Shown one piece after another: positions 17,408 through 24,213 of a DNA stretch of 64,000 nucleotides; the stretch's first letter is position 1, and each line of letters begins with the position of its first letter. A program made the translations under genes and the position numbers. Below the pieces are notes generated by a model. The model did not search any database. It saw only the letters and a list, made by a program, of their open reading frames with translations, and was not told the DNA's origin. The stretch lies in the NCBI RefSeq assembly GCF_011045835.1, contig NZ_CP047349.1:2170001-2234000 (forward strand), in the 5' to 3' direction. The DNA comes from Proteus terrae subsp. cibarius (lineage in GTDB: Bacteria > Pseudomonadota > Gammaproteobacteria > Enterobacterales > Enterobacteriaceae).

Positions 17408-17593
17408 CTAGTTAGAAAGGTGGCTTTTCTCAATACCATCATCGATACCATGCGCAGAATTTTTTTGAATTTTTGCTGCTCGTCGACGTTTTAGTTCTGC
17501 TTTGGCCCAAGCTGAGGATTCTTGCATATCACGACGAAGCTCTTGTATCTCTTCAACACTAAGCCGTCGCGGACCTGAGGTAATTCTATCCAT
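17408..17593 (-). CDS. Small hypothetical island protein
   Basis: A 61-residue charged, probably helical protein (VEEIQELRRDMQESSAWAKAELKRRRAAK). A strong GGAGG seven bases before the ATG supports expression. Its 3' end runs through the integrase arm sites at 17432-17453. No known family is recognised. Its place at the island tip recalls small regulatory or recombination-directionality proteins, but nothing in the sequence proves this. Confidence 0.5.
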   Translation of the reverse strand: MDRITSGPRRLSVEEIQELRRDMQESSAWAKAELKRRRAAKIQKNSAHGIDDGIEKSHLSN

Positions 17594-17766
17594 CTTGTGC
17601 CTCCAACTTGTCGCAGTACATTTTTAAAACGCATCAAAACATGAGTTACCAGCAAGAGACCTTGGGGATATTTTTAGATTGTTTTTCATACACATCTTGA
17701 AAGCCATCAATACCGCCCAAAGATTATACAACGAGGAATAACCTCGTTAAATAAAAGGATCAAATC

Positions 17767-17895
17767 ATGGGTTTGAAACCAGGGCCAAAACCAATAGCCA
17801 AGTCGACTGGTAAACCAGATCAACGTCGACGTGACAACAAAAAAACTCCAGGAAACACTCCGGGCTTAAAGCCGAGTAAATCCTCGACCAAGTAA
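17767..17895 (+). CDS. 42-residue basic Pro/Gly/Lys-rich peptide
   Basis: MGLKPGPKPIAKSTGKPDQR begins a 42-residue, highly basic, disordered product with GLKPGPKP near the start and GLKPSKSS near the end. AAAAGGATCAA before the ATG is a good ribosome binding site. No family is recognised. It lies between the island tip and the CBASS cassette. Confidence 0.45.
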   Translation: MGLKPGPKPIAKSTGKPDQRRRDNKKTPGNTPGLKPSKSSTK

Positions 17896-18031
17896 CGCTA
17901 CCTCAATATCGAGTCAGAGTAAGCGGTACTGACTCTTGTTGCTATAACCCAAAACACACTTTTGCCCTAAAGTTGCTTAGCTCTACATTCTTGACTCGTT
18001 ACGCTTGTCGTTTATTGATCTACTTTCGGTA

Positions 18032-18059
18032 ATGGTAAACTATGTACATAGTTTACCAT
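18032..18059. promoter_or_regulatory. Perfect 28-bp palindrome
   Basis: ATGGTAAACTATGT joined to its exact reverse complement. A dyad of this length with no loop suits a dimeric or tetrameric repressor operator better than a terminator. It lies about 140 bases above the CBASS genes. Confidence 0.55.
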
Positions 18060-18123
18060 GGTGTGTTAGACCGACAGTGTCTGCGATTGGATAAATGGTT
18101 AAAAGGATTACGTAATGTTTTTT

Positions 18124-18156
18124 AGACAGACAAGTTCAGGTGGACGTTGTCTGTCT
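18124..18156. repeat. Inverted repeat upstream of the CBASS cassette
   Basis: AGACAGACAA and TTGTCTGTCT form a perfect 10-bp stem around 13 bases. No T-run follows on either strand in a terminator position. It ends eight bases before the cassette boundary and may be what remains of a neighbouring recombination site. Confidence 0.5.
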
Positions 18157-18198
18157 TAAAACTGTTAGTTGCTAAATTGCATCACTAAAGGAACAGGA

Positions 18199-19098
18199 AT
18201 GAGTAGAGATTGGGAGTCAGATTTTTCAAGATGGGCGCAAGGACCAAGTAAAACTGAGCAGGAGCGAGCTGAAAACGCAGAACGTCAAATCAGGCAGGCA
18301 ATTCAAAATAGTTCTAAGCTTCAAAATAGAGATATAAAAGTAATTACTCAAGGTTCTTACAGAAATCGGGTAAATGTAAGAAAAGATAGTGACGTTGACA
18401 TCGGTGTAATTTGTTATGACGCCTTTTTCCCAGATTATCCAGATGATAACGTCAAAGCAGAATTGAATAAGAGCTTTAGCGATGGCACATACACTTATTT
18501 GACTTTCAAAAATGAGCTTGAAGAAGCCCTAGTCGCTCGATTTGGTAGAGCGTCCGTATCTAGAAGTAGTAAATCTTTCGACATTAAGAAAAACACTTAT
18601 CGGGTAGAGTCAGACGTAGCAGCTTTCTTTGAACATAGAAGGTATACATCTACCTCTAGTTATTTATCAGGTGTAGAAATGCGACCTGATGATGGGAAAC
18701 CGTTTATCGTACGAAACTGGCCAGAGCAACATTATGCTAATGGCGTAGACAAGAACAATTCTACATCCAGAAGATACAAGCGTGTTGTTCGGATTCTTAA
18801 AACGCTATCCAATGAAATGGCGGGAAATGGTATCAAATCAGCAGAAGACGCTCCCAGTTTTTTGATCGAATGCTTAGTTTTTAATGCTTCAAATTCCTGC
18901 TTCAACTATTCAACATATAAACAAATGGTTCGTGAAGTTCTAGCTGAAACTTTCAACAATACAATTAACGATGAGAAATGTTCTGAATGGGGGGAAGTGA
19001 GCGAGCTTAAATACTTATTCAGAGGCTCACAGCCTTGGACGAGGCAGGGAGCGCATAAGTTCTTAAGTGATGCATGGGACTACATAGGTTACGAATAA
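18199..19098 (+). CDS. CBASS CD-NTase (cGAS/DncV-like nucleotidyltransferase)
   Basis: A 299-residue enzyme expected to make a cyclic oligonucleotide on phage infection. The nucleotidyltransferase active site reads QGSYRNRVNVRKDSDVDIGV, with G52-S53 and metal ligands D65 and D67; the third Asp is D139 in ESDVAAFF. The C-terminal helical part matches the CD-NTase fold. I chose the ATG at 18199, after AAAGGAACAGG, over an in-frame TTG at 18169. The stop overlaps the ATG of the Cap15 gene by one base, so synthesis is coupled. Exact clade and nucleotide product cannot be read by eye; the known Cap15 partners are of the CdnE type. Confidence 0.9.
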   Translation: MSRDWESDFSRWAQGPSKTEQERAENAERQIRQAIQNSSKLQNRDIKVITQGSYRNRVNVRKDSDVDIGVICYDAFFPDYPDDNVKAELNKSFSDGTYTYLTFKNELEEALVARFGRASVSRSSKSFDIKKNTYRVESDVAAFFEHRRYTSTSSYLSGVEMRPDDGKPFIVRNWPEQHYANGVDKNNSTSRRYKRVVRILKTLSNEMAGNGIKSAEDAPSFLIECLVFNASNSCFNYSTYKQMVREVLAETFNNTINDEKCSEWGEVSELKYLFRGSQPWTRQGAHKFLSDAWDYIGYE

Positions 19099-19730
19099 TG
19101 CTAACTAGACTTCATATTTCATCATTTATTGGTCTCACGATCGCGGTTTGGTTAGTTGCTCTATGGGTTCAAGGCATGCCTGTACTCAGTGCGGACTTTG
19201 TAAAGCCATTTGGTACAGTAGTTGGTGTCATAACACTGTTTGTAGCCTTGTTTAACAAATACATGTGGTCATGGAAAATATTTAAAGGTTGGTATGTTAA
19301 AAGACCGGACTTGAGGGGAACATGGAAAGTTGAGCTGAAAAGTAGCTGGATAAACCCTGATACTGGTGAAGGAATCGAACCAGTCTATGGGTATGCAGTC
19401 ATCAGGCAGTCGTTAACATTTCTTAGTTTGAGGTTGATGACAAAGGAATCTAGATCCGTGTTGGTAGCCCACAGTATAGAGCAGCAAGAAGATGAAGATC
19501 TGTTCAAGCTAGTTGGTGTTTATCGAAATGAACCCAAAATTGAATTACAGGGCGTAAGAAGCGAAATCCATCATGGTTCTTTCGCCCTAGAAGTGCATGG
19601 TTCCCCAGCCGAAGAGCTCGAAGGGCATTATTGGACAGATAGAGCAACAAAAGGTGGAATGAAGTTAGTTGGTCGTGTGGGAAAATTATATAGCACGTAT
19701 GAGCAGGCAGAGCGTGAAATCGGCAACTAA
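19098..19730 (+). CDS. cap15: CBASS effector Cap15 (two TM helices plus beta-barrel)
   Basis: A 210-residue membrane effector. Two hydrophobic helices (about residues 7-28 and 35-60, the second containing FGTVVGVITLFVALFNKY) precede a beta-rich domain beginning RPDLRGTWKVELKSS, the mark of the S-2TMbeta/Cap15 family. In studied Cap15 proteins the barrel binds the cyclic nucleotide and the protein oligomerises to disrupt the inner membrane, killing the infected cell. Its position directly behind a CD-NTase fits a minimal two-gene type I CBASS without Cap2/Cap3. The TAA stop lies inside the attC-like element. Confidence 0.88.
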   Translation: MLTRLHISSFIGLTIAVWLVALWVQGMPVLSADFVKPFGTVVGVITLFVALFNKYMWSWKIFKGWYVKRPDLRGTWKVELKSSWINPDTGEGIEPVYGYAVIRQSLTFLSLRLMTKESRSVLVAHSIEQQEDEDLFKLVGVYRNEPKIELQGVRSEIHHGSFALEVHGSPAEELEGHYWTDRATKGGMKLVGRVGKLYSTYEQAEREIGN

Positions 19731-19777
19731 CAAGGCGCTGCTGTCGGACAAATTCTCCGCAGAGAGCGGCGTTAAGT
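19725..19777. other. attC-like recombination site
   Basis: Outer box AACTAAC, then a GGCGCTGCTGTCGG inner arm, a short centre, a CCGCAGAGAGCGGC inner arm and outer box GTTAAGT (matching GTTRRRY). The inner arms pair with small bulges, as in attC. The recombination point would be between G19771 and T19772. Confidence 0.65.
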
Positions 19778-19795
19778 GAATATGACTAGGCACTA

Positions 19796-20719
19796 TTAAA
19801 GTGCCTCAATTAGAAGCTTAGTGCCGCCAAATTCGATGATTTTCGGTGTATTTGAAGTTGATAGTTCGCGTAAAAAAGCCTTCAGTTTATTTTTACGTTT
19901 TAGGCTAAATTGTCGTGCTTTTGAGCGGTATCTACATCTATCCAACATATCTTTCGATGCAGTATATCTAGCTTTAACAAGTAATTTTTGAACGTTTAGA
20001 TATTTAGCTTTTTCATCGGAGATAATGGAAATTAATGACTCAATTTTGTCAATTTTTTGGTTCACATATGCTAAAGCCTCTTCCTCTGTTGTAACTGATA
20101 TACCTTTCCATAACGGCTCATGGTGAGATAGACGGTTTCTAAAAGGCCTAAGTTCAGACACGATGTCATAAAGCTCTGTTTGGGTATCTGATGAGCTTTG
20201 GTGGGGCCAATTTTTAAATGATTTTTTAGTTTGTTTTGGCCATAGGTAATTGTTGTTATTTACTCTGTAATGACAAGTATGCAGGGCGTACTCCCATGTA
20301 CTAAAGTCAGTAGCCGCAACAACTAAATTGAAATCAGGTCTGTGATCACGCCTCAATTGGCGACGACCACGGCTGCGAAGTTGTTTATTTAACTTTTTTA
20401 CAACGTTATCTCTAGCTCTCTCGAAGTTTCCAACTAAGTTAGTATAGTTATAGTTGTCATTTCCACGATATTGTGTATGGCTAATTGTTTCATACCAATA
20501 TGGTCCGAAACGCTCAACCGCTGGAGCGTTTATCGCATTTCTGAGTGCAACTTCACAGGCCTGCAATAATGGGTAGATTGCTCCACAAAGAGTTTTGTTC
20601 CAAAGATATATGCCATAGATCTCTTCTGTTGAATGACCATCAAAAAATTTTCGGTATGTTTCGATGCGTGGTGTTGAGATTGCATTCTGTATGATATGGT
20701 AGCGTATCGAATTTGGCAT
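19796..20719 (-). CDS. Abi_2 (AbiD/AbiF) HEPN-type abortive infection protein
   Basis: A 307-residue member of the Abi_2 family. The N-terminal half has the family pattern ACEVALRNAINAPAVERFGPYWYE; the predicted RNase motif is R194-x4-H199 in FRNRLSHHEPLW, the HEPN catalytic signature. AbiF/AbiD proteins arrest the phage-infected cell by RNA cleavage, and AbiF loci have been reported to use an upstream non-coding RNA to restrain the toxin. A 39-base hairpin lies about 225 bases upstream of the start. The gene is convergent with the CBASS operon and has no protein antitoxin beside it. Confidence 0.8.
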   Translation of the reverse strand: MPNSIRYHIIQNAISTPRIETYRKFFDGHSTEEIYGIYLWNKTLCGAIYPLLQACEVALRNAINAPAVERFGPYWYETISHTQYRGNDNYNYTNLVGNFERARDNVVKKLNKQLRSRGRRQLRRDHRPDFNLVVAATDFSTWEYALHTCHYRVNNNNYLWPKQTKKSFKNWPHQSSSDTQTELYDIVSELRPFRNRLSHHEPLWKGISVTTEEEALAYVNQKIDKIESLISIISDEKAKYLNVQKLLVKARYTASKDMLDRCRYRSKARQFSLKRKNKLKAFLRELSTSNTPKIIEFGGTKLLIEAL

Positions 20720-21158
20720 ATATCTAACTTATGATATTGAAAGTGCAAGCAAGCTTATCATAAACCGTTTATAAGTCTGTATTCATATTTGACGTCCACC
20801 TCTCGATCTCGTATAGTTAACGGAGCTAGTGCAGACCCCTTTGGAATGGCAACATCGTTCTTTATGTCTAGCATAATGGCACTAAAGAAATAGCTAATGT
20901 AGAACCCTTTCAACAACAGGTTGATACTTCTTACATAACGGCACAAGAAATTAGCCCTTGCATTTATGCGAGGGCTTTCTTGTTTCTGAGGTAAAGGAAA
21001 GAAGTTTGTCATCAATTTATGTTCACTTAACAAACACTTAAGGTTTCAAGATAGTTTTCTTAATCAGATAGAGCCCTTTTAGATCATCAGGTCTAACAAG
21101 GTTCTGTCCAGAACGAGTTACAGCTTCACCATAATCGGTTTGATGTATGTGAAAACGC
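20720..21158 (-). ncRNA. Non-coding stretch with a long hairpin, candidate Abi-associated RNA
   Basis: About 440 bases without a convincing gene. The clear structure is 20944-20982: on the minus strand CAAGAAA, GCCCT and GCAT pair in order with their partners to give a long, nearly continuous stem around a two-base loop. It lies upstream of the Abi_2 gene, where AbiF regulatory RNAs are expected. The plus strand after the stem reads TTCTTGTTT, so it could instead be a terminator. Confidence 0.4.
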
Positions 21159-21182
21159 GGGCCGGTGCACCATCACCGGCCC
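21159..21182 (-). terminator. Terminator of the leftward trb operon
   Basis: GGGCCGGTG pairs perfectly with CACCGGCCC around six bases; on the minus strand GCGTTTT follows. It stands 14 bases below the last gene of the trb group. Confidence 0.75.
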
Positions 21183-21195
21183 GTGTGCTTTCTAA

Positions 21196-21450
21196 CTACT
21201 TGCGTCGACCAAACGGCCATCGTCTCATTTTGTCTATTTGATCAATCGATCTCGTCATGTCCTTGTAAGCACGACCGGTCAACCTGTTTTGGAATACCTC
21301 CATTTTGTCGGCAATGTCTTTCATCTTCGGGCCGTGTCCGGTGCTGTGCAGCCACTGCCCAAAAAAATAGAAGGCTAACATCACAATGAACATCACTGCG
21401 AAGAAACCAAATACCTCCGCAAGGTTTTGGGGTGGAAAGTTAAACTCCAT
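21196..21450 (-). CDS. Small membrane protein of the trb operon
   Basis: An 84-residue protein with one hydrophobic helix near residues 12-32 (VFGFFAVMFIVMLAFYFFGQ) and a charged, basic C-terminus (DKMRRWPFGRRK). No family is recognised. It is the last gene of the leftward trb group, so a role in conjugative transfer or surface exclusion is plausible by association only. Confidence 0.6.
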   Translation of the reverse strand: MEFNFPPQNLAEVFGFFAVMFIVMLAFYFFGQWLHSTGHGPKMKDIADKMEVFQNRLTGRAYKDMTRSIDQIDKMRRWPFGRRK

Positions 21451-21470
21451 AATCAGTAATCCTTATCTAG

Positions 21471-21668
21471 TTAGGCCATGCGGCCTTTTTTAATAAAGCT
21501 GGCAATCTCACTATTTCGTTCCTGTTGACGTTCCTGGGCATACGAAACGTAATCCTCAACGTCGAAGGTGTGCTTTTCCGGGTCGCGCTCTTGCCATTCT
21601 GCGTGTGCTTGGCGGGCTTCTTCCTGGTCCTCACTGGATAGGCCATCAAAGCCGCCGGTTTGATTCAT
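21471..21668 (-). CDS. Small acidic hypothetical protein of the trb operon
   Basis: A 65-residue charged protein (SSEDQEEARQAHAEWQERDPEKH...DYVSYAQERQQERNSE) without membrane segments. It lies between trbL and the small membrane protein in the same direction. A shorter competing frame overlaps it; this one has the ATG and the more protein-like composition. Function unknown. Confidence 0.5.
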   Translation of the reverse strand: MNQTGGFDGLSSEDQEEARQAHAEWQERDPEKHTFDVEDYVSYAQERQQERNSEIASFIKKGRMA

Positions 21669-21701
21669 CCAGCCACATTGTCAAATGCAGGGGAAGCGTC
21701 G

Positions 21702-23000
21702 TCAGTCGCCCTCCTTGTCGTCTTCCCCGTCACCTTTCATGCTGTTTCGGATCGAGCTGGCTAAACGGCCTCCGCTAGTGCCACTAATTCTATCTCCGGC
21801 CATATCCCCCATTCCCTTCACCAAATTTGCACCGGTATCCGCTGCAATACGACCAGCTTTTACAGCGCTGCCTTTAAAGCCGCCGCCAGAGGATTCGCCA
21901 CCGCTAGAAGATTGGCCGGAAGCTTGGGAGAAGGAGCCAGCCTCGTCAGAATCACCACCGCCACTAACACTAAATGCACTGCCCAGGCTCGACATAACGT
22001 CAGTATTATTCGCTACGTTCTCACCCGCTTTTGCAAATGCAGCCTGAATAGCAGACGCACCGCCGGCGGTAGCCATTGCGGCACCGGCAGCCATACCACC
22101 AGTGGCAACAGCCGCTCCGGCCATCGCCCCGGCACTGATACTGCCTGCACCTGCCGCCGCGCCGCCTCCAGGAACCAGGCTGGCAACCACATTGGGAACC
22201 GAGTGAATGAGCATCACGAGAACCAGTGAAACGACAAAGATCACCAGCAGTTCACGCATAGGGGCATCATTGGATAAATCGGCATAGAAACCGTCCATGA
22301 TCGACATGGCAATACCAATGAGCAACGTCATTGTCATCAACTTCAAAGCAACGCCCAATACGCTTTTGAAGTAGTTGATTGCTATATCTGAAGTCCAACG
22401 CGAACCACCAAACCCCAGCACGAAAACACCGGCATAGACCAATATCCAAGCCGTCACCAAAGCCAACAACACATTTGCCGCCACTACCGCCATACACGCC
22501 AAAATTGCCAGCGTGATTAAGAAGATAGACAAGTTATCTATCGGGCTTGTGATGCTATAGGACTCACCAGCTTTCACAATAATGTCAAACGCAATACTAA
22601 TAGGCTCTGACGGAGTTAGGTCTCTCGAAAGGCCACCGGCTTGAGCACCGATCGTTCTCAATGAGTCGATGATTGACGTGGCAAAATCTGGGCCGTTTCT
22701 GAGCAACCAGAGAAAGAAACCAAACGTCAAAATGAAGCGCACGAACTCGGCAAAGAACTCCCTTATATCCGCTTGTTTAAGAATTAAGGTCCCGCCAGTC
22801 CAAACAAGGGATATAGTGCCCAGCGTCCAGAACAGCCAGGCGGCATAGTTTGTAATTACCGTGCCCCAAGTAGCACTTGCTGTCATGAAACGCACGGCCA
22901 CTTCATCCAAAACACCATTAGGCTCAATGGCCGCTGATGCTGTTTGCGAAGTCAGTAAAACGATCAGAGTCATCACAAGTCGAATGAATACCTTGCTCAT
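21702..23000 (-). CDS. trbL: P-type conjugative transfer protein TrbL (VirB6-like)
   Basis: A 432-residue polytopic inner-membrane protein. After a cleavable-looking start (ending TASAAIEP) come several hydrophobic segments, then a long Ala/Gly-rich region and a polar Ser/Gly-rich tail, the usual TrbL layout. TrbL is the VirB6-like channel component of IncP-type type IV secretion. It ends the run trbJ-trbK-trbL, whose order matches IncP plasmids. The other trb genes are absent. Confidence 0.85.
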   Translation of the reverse strand: MSKVFIRLVMTLIVLLTSQTASAAIEPNGVLDEVAVRFMTASATWGTVITNYAAWLFWTLGTISLVWTGGTLILKQADIREFFAEFVRFILTFGFFLWLLRNGPDFATSIIDSLRTIGAQAGGLSRDLTPSEPISIAFDIIVKAGESYSITSPIDNLSIFLITLAILACMAVVAANVLLALVTAWILVYAGVFVLGFGGSRWTSDIAINYFKSVLGVALKLMTMTLLIGIAMSIMDGFYADLSNDAPMRELLVIFVVSLVLVMLIHSVPNVVASLVPGGGAAAGAGSISAGAMAGAAVATGGMAAGAAMATAGGASAIQAAFAKAGENVANNTDVMSSLGSAFSVSGGGDSDEAGSFSQASGQSSSGGESSGGGFKGSAVKAGRIAADTGANLVKGMGDMAGDRISGTSGGRLASSIRNSMKGDGEDDKEGD

Positions 23001-23002
23001 GA

Positions 23003-23200
23003 TTAGAACCCCTTGTTCTTGGAGCGGTCAGTGGGTTCGCCCATATCCCAAAAGCAATGTCCTTCTTCCCTCTGCTCTTTCGTTAGGTTTGGGTTGTCAC
23101 AGTCGATCGTTGCAGGCTTGGGCCCGTCATCTTCACCGCATCCCACCAGAACGAAGGAGACCAACGCACTAACGATAAAAACTCGTGTGATATTTTTCAT
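23003..23200 (-). CDS. trbK: TrbK-like entry-exclusion lipoprotein
   Basis: A 65-residue lipoprotein: a hydrophobic signal ends in the lipobox LVGC. TrbK of IncP plasmids is a small lipoprotein between trbJ and trbL that blocks entry of related plasmids, and size and position match. The C-terminus MGEPTDRSKNKGF is nearly the same as the end of TrbJ encoded just upstream (MGEPTDRSENRGF). Confidence 0.7.
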   Translation of the reverse strand: MKNITRVFIVSALVSFVLVGCGEDDGPKPATIDCDNPNLTKEQREEGHCFWDMGEPTDRSKNKGF

Positions 23201-23202
23201 AA

Positions 23203-23976
23203 TTAAAACCCCCTGTTTTCTGAACGGTCGGTTGGTTCACCCATATCGAACAACCTTTCACGGGACGCTTGATATTGCGCTTCTCGGTCAGCATCCGCCT
23301 GCATTCGTGTGCCAACGGCATTCTGCTGAGCGATCAGCAAGCTGCGGATTTGCAGTAGCTGGTTGGCCTGGTTGCTAGCGAGCTGGTTAGCATAACCAAT
23401 CGCAGCCAGTTGGCCGTCCGCACTCTGAGCACCAGATTGCAGGCGATTGAGCTGGCGGGCATCGGCTTCCAAGTTATCTTGCTGCTGTTCCAGACTCCTA
23501 AACAGTGCGTCGTTGGCCTTTTTCTGCGATTCTGACGCAAGGCGTCGGTTCTCGGTCATTGCGGCTCGTTCAGCATCACTGCACCCCACTGACGAGAAGC
23601 AGGGCGAACTGCGGTAATAGGCCACATCCTGGAACTTGCCCAGGTACGCATCGAGACTACCAAGCTGGGTTTGGTAATAGGCGAGTGTGTTGGTAGCCTG
23701 ATTCAAATCGTTGATGGTGCGTTGCGCTTGGTCCCAAACATAAGAAGCCGGGGCCATCGAGTTTTGCAGCATGTTTTCATACTGCTGCAACTGGGTTTGA
23801 TACTGCTGAATTTGCTTAGCAGTCTGTGTAACAGCTTCCATTGCCGACATGATGTTCTGAACTAGATTCGTACCATCAGCAACCGGAATCCCCGCATATA
23901 CAGGATTAGAAAGGTTTAACGCCAAGGAGATGGCAAGCACGGGAATTTTAGCCGCTAAAATTTTTCGTTTTAGCAT
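23203..23976 (-). CDS. trbJ: P-type conjugative transfer protein TrbJ (VirB5-like)
   Basis: A 257-residue exported protein. A signal peptide ends near PVYAGIP, followed by a long helical, Gln-rich region (AKQIQQYQTQLQQYENMLQ) and a Cys pair (SSPCFSSVGCSD), typical of TrbJ, the VirB5-like pilus-tip or mating-pair protein. First gene of the leftward trb run. Its last 13 residues recur at the end of TrbK. Confidence 0.85.
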   Translation of the reverse strand: MLKRKILAAKIPVLAISLALNLSNPVYAGIPVADGTNLVQNIMSAMEAVTQTAKQIQQYQTQLQQYENMLQNSMAPASYVWDQAQRTINDLNQATNTLAYYQTQLGSLDAYLGKFQDVAYYRSSPCFSSVGCSDAERAAMTENRRLASESQKKANDALFRSLEQQQDNLEADARQLNRLQSGAQSADGQLAAIGYANQLASNQANQLLQIRSLLIAQQNAVGTRMQADADREAQYQASRERLFDMGEPTDRSENRGF

Positions 23977-24213
23977 GGTTAATTACTCTTAGTTGTTATG
24001 ACTAAAAGTTGCATTCACCAACCTGTAGAAACTTGATCTCTACTCCTGCCGTTACCAGCGGTGAATGTGGGCCTTTTCAGAGATAGCTCGCCACTTACTA
24101 TCCCGGCGCCCGACCTGCGCGACACCGTAAAACGCGCGGCCAAATAGGGTTAAACATCGGTGTTATTACCAACCGAAGCGGTTAGGGCTTCCGTCGATTC
24201 TTTTGCCATCACA

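Larger units (their letters stand above)
18165..19771 (+). mobile_element. Integron-cassette-like unit carrying the CBASS operon
   Basis: The unit opens with GTTAGTTGC at 18164-18172 and closes with an attC-like element at 19725-19777. The bases GCAACTAAC at 19723-19731 are the exact reverse complement of the opening nine bases. In a circular cassette these would pair as the outer stem of attC, which is the structural hallmark of cassettes. The 34-base leader before the first start codon is also typical. No integron integrase is present. Excision ability is inferred. Confidence 0.65.

Noticed and set aside
20758..21033. Minus-strand frame of 91 codons upstream of the Abi_2 gene
   Set aside because: No ribosome binding site, unlikely composition, and it runs through the 39-base hairpin; better seen as non-coding.
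21467..21649. Alternative frame for the small gene between trbL and the membrane protein
   Set aside because: Overlaps the ATG-started acidic frame and has a composition typical of a shadow.
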